64,000 nt of DNA, from assembly GCA_019285715.1 (NCBI GenBank), contig CP079108.1:1131001-1195000 (forward strand), in the 5' to 3' direction. The notes under the pieces were generated by a model. That model had not been told where the DNA came from. It did not search any database and was given only the letters and a program-made list of their open reading frames with translations. The DNA is from Sphingosinicellaceae bacterium. GTDB taxonomy: Bacteria > Pseudomonadota > Alphaproteobacteria > Sphingomonadales > Sphingomonadaceae. A program made the translations under genes and the position numbers. Positions within the stretch are counted from its first letter, which is position 1. Every line of letters starts with the position of its first letter. Of this stretch, positions 8,589 to 17,611 are shown piece after piece.

Positions 8589-10172
8589 TCATGACACGTC
8601 CGCGAGCATTGACAGGCGCAAGTCGCGCTTGAGAATTTTGCCGCTGGCGTTGCGTGGTAAGTTATCGAGAAAGACCACTCTTTTCGGCACCTTGAAGCTC
8701 GAAAGATGGGTGCTGCAGTGATCGAGCACTTCGCCAGTGGTGATTTGCTGACCGTCCCGAAGCACGATTATGGCCGTGACGGCCTCGATCCACTTCGGGT
8801 CGGGCAGCCCAATCACGGCAACCTCGCTGATAGCAGCGTGGCGATACAGCACTTCTTCAACCTCGCGAGAGGCGACATTCTCGCCACCAGACTTGATCAT
8901 GTCCTTCTTCCGGTCGACGACGGTGATATAGCCTTCATTATCGACCGTTCCGAGGTCGCCGCTGTGGAACCACCCACCGGCAAACGCTTCGGCGGTGCGC
9001 TCGGGGTCGTTCCAATAGCCGCTGAGCAGTTGTGGCGAACGATGGACGATTTCACCGATTTCGCCCGGAGCAACGCGGTTCATGGCATCGTCGACGATCT
9101 GCGTCTCGACGTGCAGGGCCGGGCGCCCGGCCGAGCCTAGCCGCAGGGCGTGCTCCTCCGGAAACAGGATCGTCGCGACGGGGGCGATTTCGGTCTGGCC
9201 GTAGAGGTTCCACAGTCGCAGCTGCGGCAACCGTTCGCGCATCTCGCGCAGTACTTCGACGGGCATGATCGACGCCCCGTAATACCCTTTTTCAAGCGCC
9301 GAAAGATCGCATTCGGCAATCGCCGGAGCGCGCAGTAACGAGATCCACACCGTCGGCGGCGCGAAGAACGAAGTGATGCGATGACGCGACAACAAGTGCA
9401 GGACATTGTCCGCGGCAGGCGATCCAGTGATGACGTTCCGGGCGCCGACATGCAGCGCGGGCCCGATCATGCAATCGAGCTGGGCGCAGTGGAACAGCGG
9501 CATGGCATGCAAGGCAACCGTGCCGCGGGTCCACTCGCAATCAATGATGCAGGTCTGATATTCCCAGAGAACGCTGTTGTGCGACAGCATGGCCCCCTTG
9601 GGGCGTGACTCCGTGCCGCTGGTATAGACGATCTGTAGGAGGTCCTCGCCGCCGCGCGCTTCTTGAGGGAGCGGCTCGTCGCGCAACAGCGTCGTCCAGG
9701 ACGGCGCCCCGGCAGACGGACCCGCAAATTCCCCATCGATGCCGAACACATGCTCGACCTGCTCGCCACGCGCGCTCAACGCAGTCGCTATCGTGTGGGC
9801 GTCGGCAAACAATATTCGCGCGCCGGAATGGTCGAGAATGTAGCGCACGTCATCGGTGTTAAGCATGAAGTTGATCGGGACAAGCACCGCATCCGCGCGA
9901 GCGATCGCAAAACGTAACGCGATAAAGGCGTGGCTGTTGCGCGCCAGAATCGCGATCCTGTCGCCCGGTGTCAGGCCGAGATGGTATAAGCCTGCTGCCA
10001 GGCGTTCGACCTCACGGTGGAATTCGGCATAGCTCCACGTCACGTCGCCGCAGATGATCGCGATGTTGTCGCCGTGGCGCTGCGCCGCGCGGAGCAGCAT
10101 GGCGGAAAGCGACTGCGACCTCGCACGGGCGATAAAGGTGTCGGATCGGCTATCGCCGTGGTCGGATAACAT
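8589..10172 (-). CDS. Acyl-CoA ligase (ANL superfamily)
   Basis: A 527-residue AMP-forming ligase that activates a carboxylic acid with ATP and CoA. The order of motifs is complete: the P-loop-like YTSGTESRPKGAMLSH (about 180-200), YGQTE (about 323), GWFHSGDLG (about 400), the hinge DRKKDMIKSGGENV (about 420) and the catalytic-lysine tail PRNASGKILKRDLR near the C-terminus. The length is normal for medium/long-chain or aromatic acid ligases, and specificity cannot be read from sequence. It lies between the TonB receptor and the PQQ dehydrogenase, all on the minus strand. Its likely job is to activate the acid released by the ester hydrolase or produced by the alcohol dehydrogenase (inference). 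Confidence 0.92.
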   Translation of the reverse strand: MLSDHGDSRSDTFIARARSQSLSAMLLRAAQRHGDNIAIICGDVTWSYAEFHREVERLAAGLYHLGLTPGDRIAILARNSHAFIALRFAIARADAVLVPINFMLNTDDVRYILDHSGARILFADAHTIATALSARGEQVEHVFGIDGEFAGPSAGAPSWTTLLRDEPLPQEARGGEDLLQIVYTSGTESRPKGAMLSHNSVLWEYQTCIIDCEWTRGTVALHAMPLFHCAQLDCMIGPALHVGARNVITGSPAADNVLHLLSRHRITSFFAPPTVWISLLRAPAIAECDLSALEKGYYGASIMPVEVLREMRERLPQLRLWNLYGQTEIAPVATILFPEEHALRLGSAGRPALHVETQIVDDAMNRVAPGEIGEIVHRSPQLLSGYWNDPERTAEAFAGGWFHSGDLGTVDNEGYITVVDRKKDMIKSGGENVASREVEEVLYRHAAISEVAVIGLPDPKWIEAVTAIIVLRDGQQITTGEVLDHCSTHLSSFKVPKRVVFLDNLPRNASGKILKRDLRLSMLADVS

Positions 10173-10209
10173 GATCGGCTTTCAACTGGCTGTTACGCGG
10201 TGGCGAGCA

Positions 10210-10242
10210 GAGAAGGGGCAACGCGACACGCTGCCCCTTCTC
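10210..10242 (-). terminator. Perfect 11-bp hairpin after TonB receptor
   Basis: GAGAAGGGGCA (10210-10220) pairs perfectly with TGCCCCTTCTC (10232-10242) around an 11-base loop, 12 bases after the receptor stop. No clear U-tract follows, so it could end or attenuate transcription, or stabilise the receptor mRNA 3' end before the ligase gene. Confidence 0.5.
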
Positions 10243-10253
10243 CATAGGTGAGG

Positions 10254-12656
10254 CTAGTTCCAGCGCACCCTGAGCGACAACCCGTATGTTGCTGGCTGGC
10301 CAGTCGCCTGGGTGATGATGTTATTGTACGAAATGACGTTCTGGACATTGAAGGTATTGAAAACGTTCTTGCCCCAGGCCGACACGGTCAGCCGATCGCC
10401 GGGAAAGTCATAGCCAATTCTCGCGTCGACCAGTGCATACCCATCGATCCTGAAGGGAATGCGATTGAGCCAGCGGTTGACGCCATTGTCGGGAATCTGC
10501 AGTTCGCTGCCACCGATGTAGGCATCAACGTCGGTGCGATAGTTTACACCGCCACCGACGAAGAGTGCGCCGCCCGAGTGGGTCGGGATGCGGTACTCGA
10601 TATCGCCGACCAACGACCACGACGGGGCAAAGGGTAGCCGATCCCCGGCAAAGTCTTTTTCCGCCCCGAAGACCGTCGTTCCCGAGTATTTGTCGACCTT
10701 GGTCTTCAAGTAGCTCGCCGATCCGGTAAACGTCAGGGCGGCCACCGGGCGCACGGTCACGTCGGCCTCGACCCCGAAGATGTGCGATTTCGGCACATTG
10801 TCGAGCCGCTGCAGCAGCCCGAAGAGGGCGGTGTTGACCGTCCCCTGGATCTGCTTGTCACGATAGTCCTGGTAGAAAATCGCGCTGCTCAACGTGATGG
10901 CATTGTCCGCCAGTCTCGTCTTGACGCCGGCCTCGTAGGAGGTGACCGACTCCTGCTTGGCCGGAAGGAACACCGATTGCGTCGAGCCGGTGATGACCGG
11001 GAATGCGCCAGCCTTGTAGCCGCGCGAGACGTTGGCGTAGAGCAGTGTAGCGGACGACGCCTTGAAGTCGATGCCGGCCCGCCATGACACATTGTCTTCC
11101 GACAGAGTATACCTAAACAGGTCGCCAGGCAGGTTCTGGGCGTTCAGGGAATAGCAGTCGCCGGAAGCAAGGGGCACCGTCTTCCCGCCGACAAGCTGGC
11201 CCAGGATCGTGAACAGCGTCGACAGGTTCTGATCCTGCGTCGTGTCGGAGTTGCACATCGTGTTCTTGTTGATCGACTTGGTGTAGCGGACGCCCGCCTT
11301 CAATGTGATCTGGTCGTTCACGTCATAATCGCCGTTGGCGAAAGCGGCGTAGGTGTTGATGCGCCCCCGGTTGTCGACCGTGGAGATATGGATAAAGTTG
11401 GTGCCGGCGTTGCTCAGCGAGTTGTCGCCATAGGTAATCAGCTGAAGCTCATCGACCTCGCTGTGGTTGTAGTTGGCGCCGAGTGTCCAACGAAAGCGCG
11501 CCCCGGACGCAGAGGCGTTGGACAGCCGCAATTCCTGGTTGAAGTCCGATATCCGGCCGTTGTCGAGCGGATTGTCGACCAGTTCATATTGCGAGCCGTC
11601 GAGGTCGAAGGACATGTTCTGCTTCAGGTGGTTGTAGGTCGTGATCGATGTCAGGGCGATCTTGTCCGTCACGTCGAGGTCGGTGCGCAGGAAGGCCTGG
11701 AACAGCTTGCGGTTGCCTCGCGGACGCGGTGAATCGCTAGGTGACTGAAACGCGTTGCCCGGCCGGCCGGTGTTCGACCAGTTTGCCGCCCGCAACTTGT
11801 GCGGGGTCAGCGGTGCGTTCAGTTCCTCGGCCGTGGGGGCCGCCGGGTTCGAGGGCAGCGAGGCGATGATCTGCAGCGCCTGCGGGTCCGATCTGTCGAC
11901 TGAACCATTGAGGTTGAGTTCGAATCTGAGGTGGTCGGTCGGAGCCCAGTCGGTGATCAGCCGCCCCGCGACATAATTCTGCTCGCCGTTCTTATCGGGG
12001 CGAGTGAAATTATACTGCCAGTCGTCGCGGTGTGCCGCGTCGATGGCCAGACGGATGCCGATCGTGTCACTGATCGGGCCGCTGATGAACGCGGTGGTGT
12101 GAACCTCGTTGAAGCGGCCATAGTCGAGGTTGATCCCGGCCTGCAGCTCCTTGGTCGGCTTGTTGGCGACGAAGTTGATGGCGCCACCGGTCGAGTTCTG
12201 GCCAAACAGGGTCCCCTGCGGACCCTTCAGAACCTCGACGCGCTCGAGATCGTAGAGCGAATGTCCGGATAGCACCGGAAACGGCATCGGCGCCTGGTCG
12301 AGCGACAGGCTGACCGCGGGATAAACGCCCAAGGAGTCGGCATTGAATCCGATGCCGCGAAGGGTGAAGACTGGCGTGCCATGGGTCGACGGCGACAGCG
12401 CCAGGCTGGGGACCGCCCGGGCCAACTCGTCCAGCTGCACGATGTTGCGCTTTTGGAGCATGGACGTATCGAATGCCGCGACGCTGGAACCGACCTTGCT
12501 CAGGCTCTCGTTGCGCTTGTTGGCGGTGACGATGATCTCGCCGTCGGTGCCCGCATCGTTATCGACCGCGGCGGCGGCGGCAAAAACAGGCTGCGCGATG
12601 CCGACGGCACTCAGCGCAGTGGAGGCGGCCAGGACGGCGCGCAAGACGATTTTCAT
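10254..12656 (-). CDS. TonB-dependent outer-membrane receptor
   Basis: This is an 800-residue receptor that imports a substrate across the outer membrane using TonB energy. A signal peptide (1-27, ending PVFAAA) and a TonB box-like EIIVTANKR precede the plug domain (LSKVGSSVAAFD to about residue 170, with RVEVLKGPQGTLFGQNSTGG). The 22-strand barrel ends with an aromatic C-terminus (LSLRVRWN). The ATG at 12656 is chosen because GGGAGAGGG lies just upstream and the signal peptide starts there; a longer in-frame extension has no such site. It belongs to the large iron-independent sphingomonad receptor group, and the neighbours suggest an organic carbon substrate. Confidence 0.93.
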   Translation of the reverse strand: MKIVLRAVLAASTALSAVGIAQPVFAAAAAVDNDAGTDGEIIVTANKRNESLSKVGSSVAAFDTSMLQKRNIVQLDELARAVPSLALSPSTHGTPVFTLRGIGFNADSLGVYPAVSLSLDQAPMPFPVLSGHSLYDLERVEVLKGPQGTLFGQNSTGGAINFVANKPTKELQAGINLDYGRFNEVHTTAFISGPISDTIGIRLAIDAAHRDDWQYNFTRPDKNGEQNYVAGRLITDWAPTDHLRFELNLNGSVDRSDPQALQIIASLPSNPAAPTAEELNAPLTPHKLRAANWSNTGRPGNAFQSPSDSPRPRGNRKLFQAFLRTDLDVTDKIALTSITTYNHLKQNMSFDLDGSQYELVDNPLDNGRISDFNQELRLSNASASGARFRWTLGANYNHSEVDELQLITYGDNSLSNAGTNFIHISTVDNRGRINTYAAFANGDYDVNDQITLKAGVRYTKSINKNTMCNSDTTQDQNLSTLFTILGQLVGGKTVPLASGDCYSLNAQNLPGDLFRYTLSEDNVSWRAGIDFKASSATLLYANVSRGYKAGAFPVITGSTQSVFLPAKQESVTSYEAGVKTRLADNAITLSSAIFYQDYRDKQIQGTVNTALFGLLQRLDNVPKSHIFGVEADVTVRPVAALTFTGSASYLKTKVDKYSGTTVFGAEKDFAGDRLPFAPSWSLVGDIEYRIPTHSGGALFVGGGVNYRTDVDAYIGGSELQIPDNGVNRWLNRIPFRIDGYALVDARIGYDFPGDRLTVSAWGKNVFNTFNVQNVISYNNIITQATGQPATYGLSLRVRWN

Positions 12657-12860
12657 TTTCCCTCTCCCTTTAAATGTTTTTTTATTGTTTTGGACTTTGG
12701 GGGCGATCCCGGTCGGCGGCCGGTTATCGGGCGATGATGGAGACGACGCCGGTCGCAATTTGAGTGAACCCCATCCGCTGGCGGCCGCGCGATTTCGGTG
12801 CCGTTGATGTCGATGTCTGGATTGTAATGCATGCCTCTGTTCCCCCCACTCTGGCTGCGG

Positions 12861-13787
12861 TCAGGTTCGGATCGCGTCGCCGAACACCCGGATCGCGCGC
12901 CGCATGAAGGCATCGGCGGTGGGAAACGACGCGCGCATGGTCGCCATCCCGTGGATCAGGCCCTTCGCCTCCATGAAGTGCGTTTCAACCCCCAGCTGCG
13001 CGAGGCCGGCGGCCAGCGCCCGGCCTTGATCGCGGAGCGGGTCGAGCCCGGCGGTAATGACCAGGGTTGGTGGCGAGCTCGCCGGGAGCGGATGAAGTAC
13101 GGGTGAGGCCGCCACGCCCGCGGTTTCGCTCGCGTGGGGCAGGTAGTCAGCGATGAAGCGATCCATCAGCTTGCGGTCGAGGATAAACCCCTCCGCGAAG
13201 TCCTTGTACGATCCGCTATCCGGACTCGTGCAGTCAGCCAACGGATAGATGAGCAACTGGGCCAGGATTACGCTCGGACCGATCGCGGCTGCCACATGCA
13301 ACGCGAGGGTGCCGCCGGCACTGTCGCCGGCCACTGCGACGCCGGTTACGGGCGCTTCGAGTTCCGACGGGCTGCCCGCCACGAAGCGGGTCGCGGCAAG
13401 GCAGTCCTCGTGTGCAGCAGGGAAGCGATGCTCCGGCGCCAGACGATAGTCGACAGCGACCACACGCAGGCCAGTCACGGTTGCGATCAGCGTACAGAGC
13501 GGGTGGTGGGTCTCGAGATCGCCGATCACCCAGCCGCCGCCGTGCATGTAGACGATGACCGGACCCGGCTTGGCCGAGCTTGGAAAATAAGCGCGCAGCC
13601 GACAGCCGGCACCAACAAAATCGGTAAATCGTATCCCTGCTTCCGGCGGAGCGTCAAACAGCGCACCGAGCTGCGCGTAGGTGGCGCGCATGTCGGCGGC
13701 TGACATGTCAGCGAGGTGCGGGCCTCCTGCCTCGGCAAGCGCGGTAAGCACTGCGGTGGTTTCCGGGAGCACGAAAGGCTCTGGCAT
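12861..13787 (-). CDS. Alpha/beta hydrolase, HSL-type esterase
   Basis: A cytoplasmic esterase of 308 residues of the hormone-sensitive-lipase group. The oxyanion-hole motif MHGGGWVIGD, the nucleophile elbow GDSAGG and the catalytic Asp (GLDPLRDQG) and His (LIHGM) all appear in the expected order and spacing. The ATG at 13787 (MPEPFVLPE) is preferred since GAGGGAGG lies just upstream; the frame stays open 16 codons further but without a ribosome-binding site. It is the first gene of the minus-strand module, 204 bases before the TonB receptor. Next to a Baeyer-Villiger-type oxygenase its probable role is to split the ester or lactone that enzyme produces (inference). Confidence 0.9.
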   Translation of the reverse strand: MPEPFVLPETTAVLTALAEAGGPHLADMSAADMRATYAQLGALFDAPPEAGIRFTDFVGAGCRLRAYFPSSAKPGPVIVYMHGGGWVIGDLETHHPLCTLIATVTGLRVVAVDYRLAPEHRFPAAHEDCLAATRFVAGSPSELEAPVTGVAVAGDSAGGTLALHVAAAIGPSVILAQLLIYPLADCTSPDSGSYKDFAEGFILDRKLMDRFIADYLPHASETAGVAASPVLHPLPASSPPTLVITAGLDPLRDQGRALAAGLAQLGVETHFMEAKGLIHGMATMRASFPTADAFMRRAIRVFGDAIRT

Positions 13788-14048
13788 CACTTGCCTCCCT
13801 CTAGCTGTCGCGTGTGCTGCGCTGCCTCCGCGCATTGGTCACGCGGTTCAGCGTTGAATTGCTGCAGCACAGCAAGTGTTGGTACGCTGGACGCTGCGTG
13901 CGCGCGCGTTACGGTGGGCATCTGTGATATCAACGACTTCCCCAAGTCTTTTTTGTCCATTCTTCGAGGAAGACTGATTGCCTTTCACTCAATACGCCAT
14001 GGCGCTGCCCGCCAAACTATTGACGTATATGGCCATGGCTCGTTACGG

Positions 14049-14079
14049 TTGACGGAATACGATATAACAAAAATAAAAT
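14049..14079 (+). promoter_or_regulatory. Possible promoter of the AraC gene
   Basis: TTGACG (14049-14054) and TAAAAT (14074-14079) are separated by 19 bases in an unusually AT-rich stretch just before the AraC start. The spacing is longer than ideal, so this is tentative. Confidence 0.3.
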
Positions 14080-14099
14080 ACTTGGGGAGACACTGGGTC

Positions 14100-15143
14100 A
14101 TGGACTCCAACGCACTCTACACAGCGCTACCTGATCTCAGCGCACGCATCATGCGGAATTGTTTAGTCAACGATTTCAGAATTAATTGGGACTCATTCTG
14201 TCGAGAAAGCCATATTCGTCCGGTTAATCTCGACGAACACGCATATGAGTTGTTTGCTAGAGAAGAAATATTGCTTCAGCAAGGTTTTGCCGGCTGCACG
14301 GCGAACATGCCAAATGTCTGGTTTAATGTAGGGTTGTCTTATCGTTCAATTAAATACGGCGCTCTTGGTATTGCCATGATGACCGCGCGAACGCTAGGCG
14401 ACGCTCTTGAAATTGCCTGCCGCTATCAATCTTTGACCTACTCCCTGATCAACTATCGCTTTGCTTCTGCTCCAAATGGTGCGTGTGCACTTGTCGGAAG
14501 CTTTGGTGATAAGCTGCCACAACTACATGAATTCACGCAGCATCGTGACCTCGGTGCAATCCGGACGTTGGTGGCCGACTTGATGGGAGGCGAGCTTCCA
14601 CTTGAGCGCGTGACGGTGGCCGCACCGCCGCCGCCAAACTGGTCCGACCTCCGCCGACATTTTCCGTGCCCGGTCGACTTCGATGCCGAGCGGACGCAAT
14701 GGATGTTCCTGCCGGGATCTATCGACCTGCCGCTACCTCTTGCCGACGGCGAACTGCTGACCCTGTACAGTTCACGTTGCGATGCGGTGCTCGGGCGAGC
14801 CAATGCCGACAGCACGATCACCGGCCGGCTTGCGGCGCGGCTAAGCCAAAGCGACGGTGCATTTCTCAGCGCGGGCGAGGCGGCGCACCAGTTGGCGTTG
14901 TCCGAACGAACCCTGCACCGCCGGCTCGCTGAGGACGGTACGCGCTTCTCGACGATGGTCGATGAAGCGCGCTACGCCCGTGCCAAGGAACTGCTTTTGG
15001 ATCGGAGGATGACGGTCGAACGCGTTGCCTTTGCGGTCGGCTTTGCCGAACCGTCGAGCTTTTCGCGCGCCTTCAAGCGCTGGTCAGGGATGGGTGCACT
15101 GCAGTACCGACGGCAGAGGCAGACCCGGGAAATCGAACTCTAG
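14100..15143 (+). CDS. AraC-family regulator with arabinose-binding-type N-domain
   Basis: A 347-residue transcription regulator. The N-terminal ligand domain (about 20-205) has the pattern of the family often annotated as AraC arabinose-binding (FNVGLSYRSIKYGALGIAMM). The C-terminal double helix-turn-helix (about 260-340) reads LSERTLHRRLAEDG and VAFAVGFAEPSSFSRAFKRW. The ATG at 14100 follows GGGGAG at proper distance; the frame is open further upstream without a site. The first half is clearly richer in A+T than the second half, which is like its neighbours. It converges on the monooxygenase gene and its divergent neighbour is the esterase operon, so it probably controls the ketone/ester module. 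Confidence 0.9.
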   Translation: MDSNALYTALPDLSARIMRNCLVNDFRINWDSFCRESHIRPVNLDEHAYELFAREEILLQQGFAGCTANMPNVWFNVGLSYRSIKYGALGIAMMTARTLGDALEIACRYQSLTYSLINYRFASAPNGACALVGSFGDKLPQLHEFTQHRDLGAIRTLVADLMGGELPLERVTVAAPPPPNWSDLRRHFPCPVDFDAERTQWMFLPGSIDLPLPLADGELLTLYSSRCDAVLGRANADSTITGRLAARLSQSDGAFLSAGEAAHQLALSERTLHRRLAEDGTRFSTMVDEARYARAKELLLDRRMTVERVAFAVGFAEPSSFSRAFKRWSGMGALQYRRQRQTREIEL

Positions 15144-16648
15144 CGATAGACGAATTCCGGGCCGTCGAGATCGATTGCGGGAATGTCCTTCGCCTCGAGC
15201 CAATAGTCTTGGGAGTGGCGCCATTCAGGTCGGTCGCCCAAACGCTTCGGCATCTTGTCCATGCCGCGCACAAGATAGCCCGGGTTGAAGTTGTCGTCTT
15301 CGATCCACGGCATCAACGCCTCGCCCGCGAACCTTTCGGGCATGGCGATATCGACCTGTGCAACACCCTTTTCGTCCATATGACGCAGTAGGCCGCAAAC
15401 GAAATCCCCGAGCAGGTCGACCCGCAGCGTCCACGCCGCGCGGAAATAGCCGAACACCCACGCAAGGTTGGGTACGCCAGGAAACATCATGCCACGGTAA
15501 GTCGGCGTCTGGGACCAGTCGACCGGAACACCATCGACCTCAAACGCGATCCCGCCCATCACCAGCAGATTGAAGCCAGTCGCTGCAACCACGACGTCGG
15601 CCTTGATTTCCTGCCCCGAGGACAGACGGATTCCATCCGGGGTGAAATGATCGATGATGTCGGTAACGGTCGAAACCTTGCCCTCACGGATGCGCGCGAA
15701 CATGTCGCCATCCGGAACGAAGGCCAGACGCTGCTGCCACGGGCGATAGCTCGGGGTAAAGTGCGGCTCGAACTCGAAGTCGGGTCCGGCATATTGCCGG
15801 ATCAGTTCCTTCAGTTCCTCGAACACCATCTCCGGCTCCTCGCGGGCGCGGCGATCGAGCGTCTTGAGGGTGTTCAAATAATCGAGCCGGGTGACGCGGT
15901 GCACCGTGTCCTCGTCGACGCCGATTTCCCGCAGGCGATCGGCAAGTTCGCTACGGTTGGGGTAGCAGAAGAAATAGGTCGGCGAGCGCTGCAGCATGGT
16001 GACGTGCGCGGCCTTGTCCGCCATCGCCGGGATCACGGTCGCGGCCGTGGCGCCGGATCCGATCACGACGACCTGCTTGCCGCTGTAGTCGAAGGTTTCG
16101 TCCCACTTCTGCGCATGGATGAGTAGGCCCTTGTAGTCTTCCCTGCCGGGCCAGTCGGGCAGGTACGGAGTCTCGTGGTCGTAGTAGCCCTGGCACATCC
16201 ACAGGAAGTTGGCGCGGTAGGTAATGCCGGGCGTGCCGTCGCGGCCCCGCGTCTCGACCGTCCAGCGCTTGTCCGCGCTCGACCATGAGCAGCGTGTGAT
16301 AACTGTGCTGAAGCGCATCGCTTCGTTGAGGCCGTTTTCAGCCACGACCTCCCGGAGGTACCTTCGGATTTCTTCGGCGACTGCGATCGGCGGACCCACC
16401 CAGGGCTTGAAACGGTAGCCGAAGGTATAGAGGTCGGAATCGGACCTGACCCCCGGGTATCGGTGGGTATGCCAAGTCCCGCCGATGTCTTCCTTCGCCT
16501 CCAGGATGGCAAAGCTCTTGCCGGCACATTGGGTCTTGAGGTGATAAGCGCTGCCGATGCCGGATATACCGGCGCCGACGATCAGCACGTCGAACTCCTC
16601 GACCTGGCTCGTGCTATCCTGTCTCGGGCGTTCCAACACTTCGGTCAC
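15140..16648 (-). CDS. Flavin monooxygenase, Baeyer-Villiger type
   Basis: A 502-residue FAD/NADPH enzyme. The FAD-binding GAGISGIGSAYHLK is near the N-terminus. GTWHTHRYPGVRSDSDLYTFGYRF is typical of Baeyer-Villiger oxygenases, as is the signature G-L-L-I-H-A-Q-K-W-D (GxxxHxxxW[P/D]). The second Rossmann motif is VVVIGSGATAATV, and VVAATGFN lies near the C-terminal part. The GTG at 16648 is chosen since AGGAG lies just upstream; an in-frame ATG 30 codons earlier has none. Expected role: insertion of oxygen beside a ketone to give an ester or lactone. Its stop overlaps the stop of the convergent AraC gene in a shared CTAG. Confidence 0.9.
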   Translation of the reverse strand: MTEVLERPRQDSTSQVEEFDVLIVGAGISGIGSAYHLKTQCAGKSFAILEAKEDIGGTWHTHRYPGVRSDSDLYTFGYRFKPWVGPPIAVAEEIRRYLREVVAENGLNEAMRFSTVITRCSWSSADKRWTVETRGRDGTPGITYRANFLWMCQGYYDHETPYLPDWPGREDYKGLLIHAQKWDETFDYSGKQVVVIGSGATAATVIPAMADKAAHVTMLQRSPTYFFCYPNRSELADRLREIGVDEDTVHRVTRLDYLNTLKTLDRRAREEPEMVFEELKELIRQYAGPDFEFEPHFTPSYRPWQQRLAFVPDGDMFARIREGKVSTVTDIIDHFTPDGIRLSSGQEIKADVVVAATGFNLLVMGGIAFEVDGVPVDWSQTPTYRGMMFPGVPNLAWVFGYFRAAWTLRVDLLGDFVCGLLRHMDEKGVAQVDIAMPERFAGEALMPWIEDDNFNPGYLVRGMDKMPKRLGDRPEWRHSQDYWLEAKDIPAIDLDGPEFVYR

Positions 16649-16935
16649 TGGTGGCTCCTGTCCGATCCCTGTCCGCTGACGACGTTTGTGCAGCAGCAGA
16701 GCGTGACCGACCTTGGCGAGGCCATTGGCTCCAGGCAACGTCGCTACCTGCCAACAATCTGGCCGGTTTCGCCATTTAAGATTTCCGTACGTGCGGCGTC
16801 GTTATTCGGCGCGTCAGTTCAGCCATTTATCCGGCAATACCGTCTAGGTAGCCAATAAGAGCCGCCGCTGGCGAACACGAACTGGCCCTGGGCGATTGCC
16901 CTCGCCCCCTGGTGGACTTCATGCGTCGCGGACCA
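16649..16935. other. Intergenic upstream of monooxygenase
   Basis: No gene is visible between the monooxygenase start and the 3' end of the decayed SDR gene; it must hold the monooxygenase promoter. Confidence 0.4.
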
Positions 16936-17408
16936 TCAGACGATAGTATGTCTACCGTCGAGGACGAGGAACCGCCGTTAACATGGCGCGCGTCGTCGCT
17001 GTCGAGAAAGGCGACAGCGGGGTCGATCTACTCGGCGCTGCTGTCGCGACTTGAGGGCGCGCCGGCCAGCCATCGCTTCGCCATCCCGAGGGGCAAAGCC
17101 CTCGGTGAGCGCCGCCATCATCCGCTCTTCGGCCGGACCCGGGTTGAAGCTGTTGATCCGCACCTTGCTCGACGGCCGCTCGACCGCGGCGCTAGGCGTC
17201 AAGACGACGACCGCATTCTTGCTCGGGACATAGGATCGCCCGCGTCTGGTAACAGGTTGAGCAACCGAGCAAGGCTGTCCCCATCGCGATCGACTCCGAC
17301 GGTGCCCGCGCCGCGGGCCGCAAGTAGCTAAGCTGTCGTCAGTCCGATCTCGCCGCCGGTCCCCGTGATCAGCGCGATCTTGCCATCGAGCCGATTACTA
17401 TCCAGCAT
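16936..17408 (-). pseudogene. Short-chain dehydrogenase/reductase, deleted and frameshifted
   Basis: The minus strand begins MLDSNRLDGKIALITGTGG (cofactor site altered from TGxxxGIG), meets an in-frame TAG after GLTTA, then continues as LLAARGAGTVGVDRDGD. The central part with the catalytic Ser-Tyr-Lys is missing. A later piece, KVRINSFNPGPAEERMM, matches the segment after the active site, and the C-terminal end is split between two frames (FLDSDDARHVNGG, then FLVLDGRHTIV) up to a TGA at 16936. The total length is about 470 bases against roughly 750-780 for a complete gene. It is therefore a dead SDR with an internal deletion of near 280 bases, a nonsense codon and frameshifts. Confidence 0.75.
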
Positions 17409-17471
17409 GACGCGTCTTTCCGGTAAGTAGCGCGGCTTCGGAAGTTGTCTTGCAATGCGAGGCAATTGCCA

Positions 17472-17517
17472 ATGATAATCTTGCAACCGCGATATGCTGC
17501 AATACAGCATTTATCAT
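17472..17517. promoter_or_regulatory. Nested dyad upstream of enoyl-CoA hydratase
   Basis: ATGATAA (17472-17478) and TTATCAT (17511-17517) form outer inverted arms. Inside, TGCTG (17495-17499) and CAGCA (17505-17509) form a second perfect pair around five bases. The site is in the AT-rich gap between the dead SDR and the hydratase and could be a regulator site or a leader hairpin. Confidence 0.4.
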
Positions 17518-17611
17518 CGAGGATCGCCGCATTAATTTCGAAGGTCTTCACGAGCGCAAGATCCTGACTTAATGCCGATTTGTCGATCAGCCGCTGCTAA
17601 GGGTGCTTTCT

